A DNA stretch of 23,118 nucleotides from CAYFJO01 sp964343305 (GCA_964343305.1 CAYFJO010000150.1:1-23118); one strand, 5' to 3'. Counted from the stretch's first letter, positions 1 through 7,996 are shown. The notes: generated by a model from the sequence alone, not told the origin. Numbers and translations: made by a program.

Positions 1-16
1 AAAAGGGGTCAGAACT
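1..16. repeat. Possible edge of a REP-like element
   Basis: The window opens with AAAAGGGGTCAGAACT. From memory, AAAAGGGGTCAG, or its complement CTGACCCCTTTT, recurs at the ends of REP-type palindromes linked to IS200-like (RAYT) transposases. Only one edge is inside the window, so neither a palindrome nor a transposase can be shown. The rest of 17-207 holds nothing I can support as a gene; it is the 3' flank of the minus-strand mutase gene. Confidence 0.2.
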
Positions 17-207
17 ATTTGATGTTGGGTGGTTGCCAGTATCGTTGAAAAGGTAGATGTCGTCGACAGTTGGCGGATTTACGCAACCACCACCAATTTC
101 ACGGTCGCCGCTTCCACGGCTGACGCTTCACAACTTCCGCTATAAACCCGTTCCTGTGGCCACTCGGCGTGGTGGATTGTGCCGCGATTTGTCAGGCGGC
201 GCGTGGC

Positions 208-2025
208 TTACACCGAGCTGGCGATGGCCTTTAGCACGGATTCGATTGAGTCAATTCGCGCCGCCATGTTGCTGCGCGATGAATCCAATGAGATGCCGGG
301 CGGTGTGTAGGTAAACGAATAGAATTTCACCTTGGGTTCGGTTCCCGACGGACGAACGGCGAAATAGTTGCCTAGCTCGGCAAAGTCGAAAATCAGCATG
401 TTGCCGACCGGACCATCGAGCGGTTGCGACGAACCGTCTGACGAGGTCGTTGTCTGATTCAAGTAATCCCGCCGCGTCGCGATTTTCATCCCGGCCAATT
501 CGGCGAGCGGTTCGTTTCGCAGTTTGCCCATCAAGGCCTGCATGCGTTTCATGCCGTCGGAGCCTTCCATGAACACGTTCAGCAGACTTTCGGCGTGATA
601 GCCACGTTGTTCGTACAGTTCGTCGAGTCGTTGGTGAACGGATTTGCCATCGGCCTTCAACTTGGCAGCTAGTTCCGACATCAACATGCAAGCGGCCGCG
701 CCGTCTTTGTCGCGGACATATTGCCCGACCATGAAGCCGTGCGACTCTTCGGTGCCGAAAACAAACTTGTCCGGTCCCGCTCGATCGATTTCTTCGCCGA
801 TCCACTTAAAGCCGACATGCAGATTGCCGTGAGTCTGGACACCGTACGAATCGGCGATGTGCCGAATCAAGTCGGTCGTCACCAGCGTCTTGACCACGTA
901 ATGATCGGGGGAAAGCGTGCCAACTTGCTTTCGCATCTCCAACACATAGTCGGCCAGCAAGGCCCCCAGTTGATTGCCGTTGAGTGTCGCCCAGGGCCCC
1001 GATGTGTCAATCGTGAGTGGCGCGGCGGCTCCCATGCGATCGCAGTCCGGATCGGTGGCCAGCGCGAGATGGGCATCGATCTCTTGGCATCGCTCGATCA
1101 TCGGATCGAAGACGGCCGGGTTCTCTGGATTCGAGACGTGCTGCGGAACGTTGGGAAAATCGCCGTTCGGTTCGCGATGCAGTTCAAAGACCTCGACGTC
1201 ATTGAATCCAGCCGCGTTCAAAACCGGAATCACCGCGAATTCACCAACTCCATGCAGCGGCGAGTAAACGACTTTCAAGTCGCGTAACCCCTGAAAACTC
1301 TGTTCGACGACGGCGGTAATATAGGCTGGATCGACTTCTTCGTTGCACATCACAACCTGGCCGTCTTGCACGGCTTTGGCAAAGTCCGCTCGCTGAATTT
1401 CGTCGACTTTGTCCACTTGCTGGATGACGCCCTCGTCGTCCGGCGGCACCAGTTGGCCGCCCGACGCTCCGTAGGCTTTGACAGCGTTATCACTGGGCGG
1501 ATTGTGACTGGCCGTGACCATGATTCCGCACGTGCAATTCTTGAGCCGTACGAGGTACGACAATTCGGGCGTCGCTCGGTAATCGTCCAAAAAATAGACT
1601 TTAAATCCCGCAGCGACCATGATGCTCGAGCACAATTCCGCGAAATGACGCGAGCGATGTCGTGTGTCGTACGCAATCGCGCACGACAGCTCGCCCGTCG
1701 CACGAGATTTCATGTAGTCGGCCAATCCTTGGGCGCTTTCGCCGATCGTGCGGTCGTTAATCGCGTTGCTGCCGATGGGATACATCCGGCCGCGCCGGCC
1801 ACCGGTACCGAAGGGGATCACCGTCCAGAAAGCGTCATCCAATTCTTGCCATCGCTGATCGGCCAAGTGTTGGGCAACTTCGCCCGCATATTCGCTGTAT
1901 CGCGGTTCGGTCAGCCAGCGACGAATGTTGTCGACGGCCCCGGTGGAAAGTTTCTCATCGCGAGTCGCGTCTTCGAGTTGTGCGATTGCCGTTTCTTGGT
2001 CATATTTCACGTGCGACTCGGTCAT
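208..2025 (-). CDS. Phosphoglucomutase/phosphomannomutase, alpha-D-phosphohexomutase family
   Basis: This enzyme interconverts hexose-1-phosphate and hexose-6-phosphate (glucose or mannose) in the cytoplasm and supplies precursors for sugar nucleotides. The 605-aa product carries the whole family signature. The catalytic phosphoserine loop is TASHNPPSDN with Ser173. The metal loop is DPDCDR with Asp325, Asp327 and Asp329. The sugar-binding loop is GTEESHG at 424-430, and the phosphate-binding loop RPSGTEPKVK lies near the C-terminus. The length fits the long PGM2/PgcA-like subgroup rather than GlmM. The reading frame stays open upstream to 2226, but that extension crosses the palindrome at 2109-2181 and has no family sequence. 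I therefore start at the ATG at 2023-2025, with a weak GGAAAG upstream. The substrate (glucose or mannose) cannot be decided from sequence alone. A second mutase gene diverges from it at 2242. Confidence 0.93.
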   Translation of the reverse strand: MTESHVKYDQETAIAQLEDATRDEKLSTGAVDNIRRWLTEPRYSEYAGEVAQHLADQRWQELDDAFWTVIPFGTGGRRGRMYPIGSNAINDRTIGESAQGLADYMKSRATGELSCAIAYDTRHRSRHFAELCSSIMVAAGFKVYFLDDYRATPELSYLVRLKNCTCGIMVTASHNPPSDNAVKAYGASGGQLVPPDDEGVIQQVDKVDEIQRADFAKAVQDGQVVMCNEEVDPAYITAVVEQSFQGLRDLKVVYSPLHGVGEFAVIPVLNAAGFNDVEVFELHREPNGDFPNVPQHVSNPENPAVFDPMIERCQEIDAHLALATDPDCDRMGAAAPLTIDTSGPWATLNGNQLGALLADYVLEMRKQVGTLSPDHYVVKTLVTTDLIRHIADSYGVQTHGNLHVGFKWIGEEIDRAGPDKFVFGTEESHGFMVGQYVRDKDGAAACMLMSELAAKLKADGKSVHQRLDELYEQRGYHAESLLNVFMEGSDGMKRMQALMGKLRNEPLAELAGMKIATRRDYLNQTTTSSDGSSQPLDGPVGNMLIFDFAELGNYFAVRPSGTEPKVKFYSFTYTPPGISLDSSRSNMAARIDSIESVLKAIASSV

Positions 2026-2108
2026 GATTCGGTCTTTCCATTCGACAGGTGAGATTCCCAATAATTCAGCGAATTCTATGCAATGTAAAAACAGTTCACC
2101 AGTGGATC

Positions 2109-2181
2109 GGGTGGCTGGGGTCGAGTCTTCGAGCCCCCAGTTTCGATTGCTGGGGGCTCGAAGACTCGACCCCAGCCACCC
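2109..2181. repeat. Perfect 32-bp inverted repeat with 9-nt loop (dispersed palindrome candidate)
   Basis: The left arm at 2109-2140 (starting GGGTGGCTGGGGTCGAG) is exactly complementary to the right arm at 2150-2181. The loop is TTTCGATTG at 2141-2149. There is no T-run after either arm, so it does not look like a simple intrinsic terminator. It also lies between two divergent genes, where no terminator is needed. Size, perfection and intergenic position fit a REP/MITE-like mobile palindrome. No second copy was noticed in this window. Confidence 0.85.
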
Positions 2182-2241
2182 TAAAATCAAGCTTGGCAAA
2201 GCACAGGTAGATCGAACTGAAGACACCGTGAAAGGATGCGA

Positions 2242-3585
2242 ATGTCGGAGCTTATTATCAGCGTTTCAGGATTGCGCGGCGTGATCGGCGAATCGCTGTC
2301 GCCCAAAGAGGTCGTTCGATTTGTGGCGGCGTATGCCAGTGGCCTCCAGCACGGGCGTGTGGTCGTGACGCGAGACGGTCGATCGACTGGGGAGATGATT
2401 GCCAGCGTGGTTCGAAGCACGCTGCAGGCGTCCGGAATGACGGTTGTCGACGCTGGCATCGCGGCAACGCCCACGACAGGAATCTTGGTTCGGTCGCTTG
2501 ATGCGGTTGGCGGTGTCCAGATCTCGGCCAGTCACAATCCGCCCGAATACAACGGTTTGAAGTTGTTCGATCAAGCGGGACGCGTAATACCGGCCGCCGC
2601 GGGCGAGAAAGTTTTGCAGAGGTATCACGAGAACGTGACCACTTGGGCAGACTATCAAAGTTTGGGCTCTGTAGAAGTGTGCACAGACCCACACGAAGAG
2701 CATCTCAAACTCGTGCTGGGCACGGTTGATGTGAAAAAGATTCGTGATTGCAAATTCAAAGTGCTGATCGACTCGAACCACGGTGCCGGTAGTTTGTTGG
2801 GACTACGATTGTTGAAAGAGTTGGGCTGTGAGGTTGTTGGCTTAGGGACCGAGACCGACGGTCAATTCGCACATCCTCCGGAACCGACCGCCGCGAACTT
2901 GACCGACGTTTCGCAACACGTCGTCGCAGCAAAGGCAGCGATCGCGTTCTGCCAAGACCCGGATGCGGATCGGCTGGCCGTGATTGACGAGAGCGGACGG
3001 TATATCGGCGAGGAATATACGCTGGCTTTGTGTTTGGATCATGTGCTCTCGAGGCAGTCGGGCGCGATCGTCACGAATTGTGCGACGAGCCTGATGGCGA
3101 AAGATCTTGCGGCGAAGTACGGCGGGCAGTTCATCCGGTCAGCCGTTGGTGAGGCCAATGTGGTGGACTCGATGCTGGCCCACGATGCGGTGTTCGGCGG
3201 TGAAGGAAACGGTGGGCCGATTGATCCACGAGTGGGTTACGTCCGTGACAGTTTCGTGGGCATGGCTTTGATATTGGATTTGATGGCTGATCGAGATCTT
3301 CCGGTCAGTGCATTGGCGGACGCACTTCCACGCTACGAAATCAACAAAACCACCGTTGCGCTGGACCGTGACCAGTTGCCAGCCGCCGTCGACGCATTGG
3401 CATCACACTTCCAAGATGCCAAGTCAGATCGATCAGACGGCCTCCGGTTAGATTGGGACGGAAAATGGCTGCTGGTTCGCGGCAGTAACACGGAACTCAT
3501 CGTTAGACTGATTGCCGAAGCGGGTTCGATCGAGGAAGCTAAAGCATTGTGTCTAACCGCCTCGCAAGTGATCAGCGAGTTGTAA
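2242..3585 (+). CDS. Phosphoglucosamine mutase-like phosphohexomutase (GlmM/ManB family)
   Basis: A 447-aa alpha-D-phosphohexomutase, probably making glucosamine-1-phosphate for UDP-GlcNAc, and hence peptidoglycan-type or polysaccharide precursors. Visible motifs are an N-terminal VSGLRG, the phosphoserine loop ISASHNPPEYNG with Ser97, the metal loop DPDADR with Asp239, Asp241 and Asp243, the sugar loop GGEGNGG at 319-325, and a C-terminal phosphate loop around Arg413 (RGSNTE). GEGNGG and DPDADR resemble the archaeal-type GlmM/PMM subgroup more than E. coli GlmM, so mannose or glucose phosphate remain possible substrates. Two in-frame ATGs occur at 2236 and 2242. AAAGG at 2231-2235 touches the first but sits 6 nt before the second, so 2242 is chosen. 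It is divergent from the 208-2025 mutase and followed after 21 bp by an acyl-CoA ligase gene. Confidence 0.88.
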   Translation: MSELIISVSGLRGVIGESLSPKEVVRFVAAYASGLQHGRVVVTRDGRSTGEMIASVVRSTLQASGMTVVDAGIAATPTTGILVRSLDAVGGVQISASHNPPEYNGLKLFDQAGRVIPAAAGEKVLQRYHENVTTWADYQSLGSVEVCTDPHEEHLKLVLGTVDVKKIRDCKFKVLIDSNHGAGSLLGLRLLKELGCEVVGLGTETDGQFAHPPEPTAANLTDVSQHVVAAKAAIAFCQDPDADRLAVIDESGRYIGEEYTLALCLDHVLSRQSGAIVTNCATSLMAKDLAAKYGGQFIRSAVGEANVVDSMLAHDAVFGGEGNGGPIDPRVGYVRDSFVGMALILDLMADRDLPVSALADALPRYEINKTTVALDRDQLPAAVDALASHFQDAKSDRSDGLRLDWDGKWLLVRGSNTELIVRLIAEAGSIEEAKALCLTASQVISEL

Positions 3586-3606
3586 GCGCCGTCGGGAAAC
3601 GCAAGT

Positions 3607-5127
3607 ATGAAAACACCGCTCATCATCCGCGACTTCCTCGAACGAGCGGCCGGTGTTTACGGCCAACGAGTTGGGATTGTTGACGAACCGCTCCAGCCGG
3701 CGAAACCACTGGAGTCGCTGACTTACGGCGATGTGCGCCGTTTGGCGATGGCACAGGCCGCGGGGCTTGACCAGGCTGGGATCGAACTTGGGCAGCGCGT
3801 GGCGATTGTTTCCAAAAACGCGGCACGATTGCTGATCAGCTTTTTCGGTGTCAGCGGCTTTGGACGCGTGCTTGTGCCGATTAACTTTCGGCTCAAACCC
3901 GATGAGGTGAAGTACATCGTCGAGCATTCGGGCGCCGAGATGCTGCTCGTGGATGCCGAGTTGAACGAATCGTTGTCCGATGTGCAATGCGCTCGTCGCA
4001 TCGTGTTGGACGAAGCCGGCGACAAGGAGATGTATTGCAACGACGCAGCGCCCGTTCCTTGGGAAGGCGATGAGGATTCGACGGCCACGATTAACTACAC
4101 GAGCGGAACGACGGCGCGACCCAAGGGTGTGCAACTGACGCACCGCAACTTGTGGATCAACTCGGTGGTGTTCGGGCTGCACAGCCGGGTCAGCGATCGC
4201 GATGTTTACTTGCACACGCTGCCGATGTTTCATTGCAATGGCTGGGGGATGCCGTACGTGCTGGCGTCGTTCGGTGTGCCACAGGTTGTTTTGCGGCAAG
4301 TGGTCGGGGACGAGATTTTGCGGCGAGTGGAGCAACATGGCGTGACGTTGATGTGCGGCGCACCGACGGTTGCGGGAATGATCCTGGACGCGGCAAAGCG
4401 TTGGCAGGGCCCGATTCCTGGGCGAGACCGAGTGCGGATGATTGTGGCCGGAGCGCCGCCGCCGACCAAGTTGATCGAACGCATGGAATCGGAACTAGGA
4501 TGGGAGTTCATCCAGATTTACGGGCTCACGGAGACATCGCCGCTGTTGACGATGAATCATTGTCGCGCGGAATACGATGAATTGTCGCCTCACGACCGGG
4601 CCGCGAAGCTCACGCGAGCGGGATCGCCGACACTGGGCGTGCAATTGGACGTCGACGATGACGGCGAAGTGCTCGCTCGTAGCAACGTCGTGCTGGAAGG
4701 TTATTGGAACGATCCGCAAGCCAGCGAAGCCGCGTTTCAAGGCGGCTGGTTTCACACGGGCGATGGCGGACAAATCGATGACGAAAACTATCTGGTGATT
4801 TGCGACCGCAAAAAGGACGTCATCATCAGCGGCGGGGAAAACGTTTCGTCGATCGAAGTCGAAGACACGTTGTTCTCGCATCCCGCGGTGGCCGAAGTGG
4901 CTGTCATCGGCGTTCCCGACGAGAAGTGGGGCGAAACTGTCAAGGCATTGGTTGTGCTGGCAGCGGACAACAGCGCCACGGCCGACGAGTTGATCGAGTT
5001 TTGCCGCCAGCACCTCACCCATTTCAAATGTCCGACAACCGTCGAATTCCGCGACGAACTTCCTCGCACTGCCACCGGAAAGTTGCAAAAGTACAAACTT
5101 CGCGCGCGCTACTGGGAACAAGAGTAG
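3607..5127 (+). CDS. AMP-forming acyl-CoA synthetase (fatty acid-CoA ligase)
   Basis: A 506-aa member of the ANL adenylating superfamily that activates a carboxylic acid with ATP and transfers it to CoA. Motifs in order: the P-loop YTSGTTARPKG at about 164-174, the A5 motif YGLTETSP beginning at Tyr305, the hinge region GWFHTGDGG followed by CDRKKDVIISGGENVSS, and the C-terminal catalytic Lys492 in PRTATGKLQKY. The length and the full C-terminal lid show an intact gene. The family is consistent with medium- or long-chain fatty acids (AAE/FadD-like), but chain length cannot be read from the sequence. It starts 21 bp after the GlmM-like gene on the same strand, so co-transcription is possible. 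It converges on the TIR-vWA gene, with only 14 bp between the two stops. Confidence 0.93.
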   Translation: MKTPLIIRDFLERAAGVYGQRVGIVDEPLQPAKPLESLTYGDVRRLAMAQAAGLDQAGIELGQRVAIVSKNAARLLISFFGVSGFGRVLVPINFRLKPDEVKYIVEHSGAEMLLVDAELNESLSDVQCARRIVLDEAGDKEMYCNDAAPVPWEGDEDSTATINYTSGTTARPKGVQLTHRNLWINSVVFGLHSRVSDRDVYLHTLPMFHCNGWGMPYVLASFGVPQVVLRQVVGDEILRRVEQHGVTLMCGAPTVAGMILDAAKRWQGPIPGRDRVRMIVAGAPPPTKLIERMESELGWEFIQIYGLTETSPLLTMNHCRAEYDELSPHDRAAKLTRAGSPTLGVQLDVDDDGEVLARSNVVLEGYWNDPQASEAAFQGGWFHTGDGGQIDDENYLVICDRKKDVIISGGENVSSIEVEDTLFSHPAVAEVAVIGVPDEKWGETVKALVVLAADNSATADELIEFCRQHLTHFKCPTTVEFRDELPRTATGKLQKYKLRARYWEQE

Positions 5128-5141
5128 TCGTCAATCCAAAT

Positions 5142-7112
5142 CTATGTTTGTTGTTTGACGATCGAGTGGTCGATGTATTGGCGAATGATATTGTTGCCCG
5201 GCATTTCCAATTCGAACCAATGTGAATCGGCGCTCATTGGAAATTCCTCTTGAATGGTTAGGCGGTTGTTTTGGCTGTCGAATCGCTTAAGCACGCGGTC
5301 TTGGTCGTCACGGATCAATGCCCAATCGCAACCGGGCACTTCCGCATCTGGGTCTAAAGGTTCGGCAAGGATCTTTCGGATATTCTTCAGATCGCCCGCA
5401 AATTTGTGATCCCACACGTCGTAGTGCTTGTAACCGAAGACGTCGTCCAGTTCTTGCATATAGGCTTCGTCTACATCGTCACCGATTCCGATTAACACCA
5501 ACTTGACGGGCTTGCGTTCACCGCGGGCTATTTGGCCGGCGATATGGTTCGTGTACTGGCGCAACTCTTCACGGTCTTGAATTTGGCCATCCGTGATAAA
5601 GAGAAATCGTCCCTTCTCGCCGTTACATCTTCCCACATATTCCCGCACGATAGGCGTGAGCATCGTGCGGTCGCCGAACGGCTGTCGCTGGGGACCATTG
5701 AATCCAAAGTCCTGACATCCTGCCGCGGTTAAATTGCCCACAATTTCAAACTGCATGCCGTCTTCACCACAAGCCCAATAGGCAACGATCGCCGTGCCAT
5801 TGATTCCGATTTGCTCGGCAAGAAAAGGCACGAACCGCCGCGCTTGTAGTTGAACTTCATTCGCCGTACGTCGAAGCCAATTGGCACCTTTGCTCTGAGC
5901 ATCATCAATGGCTCTTTGTGTCAAGCGTCGTTCGACGCGCCCATCCGTTTCCGAATTGGTGATTTCACCGATCTTCTCATAATGGGCGTAGGCATCGGCG
6001 GAGACAATCACGTTTCGTCCGTACAAACCGGTCATCGATCGACTGGCGTCAAATGCAATTCCGGTATGCATTTTTTCAGTGCTTTCGTCTAGCAAAGAAA
6101 ATACAATTCTCAGTTCATCGTCAACCCGCAGGATGTTGACCTCGCCAAGCCCTGCTGCCAATTGTTCGTCGGGTAGTTGAATGCTATCAATCAACGGTGA
6201 AATCAGCCGACGAATCTTTGGCAGCAACGAGTCGAGATTACCAGCTTTGACTTCTTCATCCGCGCAGACATCCTCAGCAGCCGCCAGATGCCTGGCAAGT
6301 TCCCCCGAAATACGACTGTCATCTAATCGCAATAATAGAACCGCTTCGTGCTGGTGATGTGCCAGATAGTCGAGCGTCATCTTCACGAACTCTGAGTCGT
6401 TTGTCTTATCAGAGTAAAGGACGATGACCAAATGACAACGCTCGACGAGATCGTGAACGGTTTGATCAGACTGTGGCCGTGCACCCACGCCAATGTAATC
6501 GCTAAGAATTCCGGCATCATTGAGACCAGTGTTCGATGCCAAGGCGGCCTGTGCGTCGCTGCTAGCGTTGCAAATGAATACATCGGGAAATTCGATCTCT
6601 TCGTTACTCGCACCGGCTCTCTCGGCTTCATCGTGCCGATCGAGGATGGCTTCGATGTCATCGGCTAGCATTGCGATTTCGACTTCCTGCTTCTTGTACT
6701 TTCCGGGATTCCAGTTCGAAGCATGCAACCCAACCAACCAACGCAATTCTTCGGGAAGGTCGTTTGGCCTAGGTAGTGGACGGTGACCCACACACACGGG
6801 GATCACCTCTTTTTCAAAATCACGTGCGACGAGGAGTTCGCGGCGAACCCAATCGTCTGGCTCATGCAGACGTGTTCGGGTGGTTCCCGCAGGACCGCCC
6901 AGCCAATCATCGCCAATGATGGCCAAGACAACCGCACAGTTTTGCAATCGTTCCTTGATGTCTTGTTCGAAGTCAATACCGAGTTGTAGAGATCGCTGAT
7001 CTAGGAAAACGCAATCCGTGCCGAACCTCTTGCTGAAGCGTTCAAATAGTAGTTCCGCAGCCTCAGCGCCGCTCTCGTCTTCACGACGATAGGAAAAGAA
7101 AATCAGAGACAT
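5142..7112 (-). CDS. TIR / TIR-like / von Willebrand A fusion protein (candidate conflict-system effector)
   Basis: A 656-aa protein with no signal peptide or membrane segment. Residues 1-155 are a TIR domain: it opens with SLIFFSYRREDE, has VVLAIIGDDWL as a core strand, and carries DDWVRREL with Glu92 at the position of the NADase catalytic Glu. Residues 176-305 (starting FPDVFICNASSD) keep TIR-like strand-helix spacing but lack a W-x-x-E, so they are probably a non-catalytic TIR-like domain. Residues 350-560 are a vWA domain of TerF/TerY style, with MIDAS residues Asp355, Ser357, Ser359 (FDASRSM), a Thr near 483 and Asp508 (FLFITDG). A beta-rich tail closes the protein. An in-frame GTG at 7118 is an alternative start; the ATG at 7112 puts Met directly before SLIFFSY. 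Hand-counted GC here (27/60 at 5161-5220) is well below a flanking gene (39/60 at 4561-4620), which suggests transfer. NAD cleavage on sensing is inferred, not shown. Confidence 0.82.
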   Translation of the reverse strand: MSLIFFSYRREDESGAEAAELLFERFSKRFGTDCVFLDQRSLQLGIDFEQDIKERLQNCAVVLAIIGDDWLGGPAGTTRTRLHEPDDWVRRELLVARDFEKEVIPVCVGHRPLPRPNDLPEELRWLVGLHASNWNPGKYKKQEVEIAMLADDIEAILDRHDEAERAGASNEEIEFPDVFICNASSDAQAALASNTGLNDAGILSDYIGVGARPQSDQTVHDLVERCHLVIVLYSDKTNDSEFVKMTLDYLAHHQHEAVLLLRLDDSRISGELARHLAAAEDVCADEEVKAGNLDSLLPKIRRLISPLIDSIQLPDEQLAAGLGEVNILRVDDELRIVFSLLDESTEKMHTGIAFDASRSMTGLYGRNVIVSADAYAHYEKIGEITNSETDGRVERRLTQRAIDDAQSKGANWLRRTANEVQLQARRFVPFLAEQIGINGTAIVAYWACGEDGMQFEIVGNLTAAGCQDFGFNGPQRQPFGDRTMLTPIVREYVGRCNGEKGRFLFITDGQIQDREELRQYTNHIAGQIARGERKPVKLVLIGIGDDVDEAYMQELDDVFGYKHYDVWDHKFAGDLKNIRKILAEPLDPDAEVPGCDWALIRDDQDRVLKRFDSQNNRLTIQEEFPMSADSHWFELEMPGNNIIRQYIDHSIVKQQT

Positions 7113-7293
7113 ATTCACCGCCAGGATTCGAGTCTACAAGTGAGACAGGGAAAGCCACTCATTGCACCTGATTATTACATCTGTTTCTGTCGATGCAAGC
7201 GAGCGGACTGCCATGATGTGTGGCAGACGAGCGCGCCTCACTTTGGAGCCTCACACAATCCGTCTCAACAGCATGCTGGCGCATCACAGTTTT

Positions 7294-7632
7294 TCAAACA
7301 GCTCTGAAATACGGTCGGCCGAAACGCTTCGCCTTTTCGATCACACCGTGTTCACAAGCAACCTGGATTGATTCGATTCCGTGCTGCCCACAATGCTCGT
7401 ATAAGTCCTTCATCACGCGACTGATGATCAGGCGGACCTCGTGTTGGAGCGAGTCCTTCGATCGATGTTTCGTCGACGCGCCTTCCTCGCCATGGATCAT
7501 GACGTCCATATTGAAGGCTGCGCGAACGCGATAACCACGATCTTCCAGGTCAACGGAAACCTTGGCGTTGTTTGGTGCTGCCAAAGTCGCAACCCGATGG
7601 AGCAGTGATTTGACCGTTTGGGAATCGTCCAT
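7294..7632 (-). CDS. Hypothetical 112-aa protein, possible partner of the TIR-vWA protein
   Basis: I do not recognise this family. The protein starts MDDSQTVKSLLHRV and has no signal peptide or membrane segment. A helix-like N-terminus is followed by alternating hydrophobic strands (KVSVDLED, YRVRAAFNMDVMIH), a long amphipathic helix (SLQHEVRLIISRVMKDLYEH) and a strand IESIQVACEHG before a basic C-terminus (KAKRFGRPYF). A compact alpha/beta fold is therefore likely. It lies 181 bp upstream of the TIR-vWA start on the same strand and shares its lower GC, so it may be the first gene of the same unit. The ATG at 7632 is chosen over a TTG at 7653, which would add only seven residues and overlap the inverted repeat. 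No clear ribosome binding site is seen. It could be a regulator, an adaptor or an unrelated gene. Confidence 0.6.
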   Translation of the reverse strand: MDDSQTVKSLLHRVATLAAPNNAKVSVDLEDRGYRVRAAFNMDVMIHGEEGASTKHRSKDSLQHEVRLIISRVMKDLYEHCGQHGIESIQVACEHGVIEKAKRFGRPYFRAV

Positions 7633-7652
7633 TGCAAACTGACAACAAAGCA

Positions 7653-7759
7653 AATGATCATGAGAGAACGTTCAGTCCGGCCTACGCCGCGAGTTGGCTT
7701 AGGCGCGCTCGAAACATAAGCGTCAATTTCTCGTAGGCCGTGTCGGAGACATGATCATT
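7653..7759. repeat. Spaced inverted repeat upstream of the 112-aa gene
   Basis: Two nested pairs of perfect arms are present: AATGATCATG at 7653-7662 with CATGATCATT at 7750-7759, and GGCCTACG at 7679-7686 with CGTAGGCC at 7732-7739. The outer arms contain the self-palindrome TGATCA. The left edge lies 20 bp upstream of the ATG of the minus-strand 112-aa gene. The enclosed segment includes a TTGACG (minus strand, 7721-7726) that could be a -35 box. It could be an operator/promoter region or the end of a mobile unit. Confidence 0.55.
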
Positions 7760-7773
7760 CCCCACTGGTTACA

Positions 7774-7996
7774 CCCCTGCCCACTCGTCAGGCAGGTGAA
7801 CTAGCACCAAATGGAATTTGCCCTGTTTCGCATAAAGAATGAGATCTGACGGTTTTTGAGTTCGATTCTCCCGGACCAGCGCATTCTCGGTCCAAAACCG
7901 TAAAACGCCATTCTTTACGCCAAGTGATCGATTTTCCGTTTGGTGCTAGTTTCAAGATGCTGAAACTCACGCTCTCGCCAGACGAGTCGGCAGGGG
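7774..7996. repeat. Imperfect 223-bp nested inverted repeat (decayed palindromic element)
   Basis: Five complementary blocks occur in mirrored order. They are 7774-7793 with 7977-7996 (18 of 20 paired), 7800-7816 with 7934-7950 (16 of 17), 7830-7841 with 7909-7920 (11 of 12), 7849-7856 with 7894-7901 (8 of 8), and 7873-7877 with 7889-7893 (5 of 5). Unequal spacers (6 against 26 nt on the outside, 16 against 0 nt near the centre) show insertions or deletions since the arms were identical. No start codon with coding character lies inside. The arrangement fits an inverted duplication or a decayed palindromic mobile element. Confidence 0.65.

Noticed and set aside
2109..2181. Intrinsic terminator
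   Set aside because: No T-run follows either arm, and the flanking genes diverge from this spacer.
2026..2226. N-terminal extension of the 208-2025 mutase to 2226
   Set aside because: The extension translates the palindromic repeat and has no family similarity; the ATG at 2025 gives a standard protein.
3553..4338. 261-aa minus-strand open frame
   Set aside because: It is antisense to the acyl-CoA ligase, whose motifs are unambiguous; long antisense frames are common at this GC.
7841..7880. tRNA-like 3' end (GAG, TTCGATT loop, CTC, then GGACCA)
   Set aside because: Only three T-stem pairs form, the CCA is out of register with the acceptor stem, and no complementary 5' acceptor strand occurs at the right distance.
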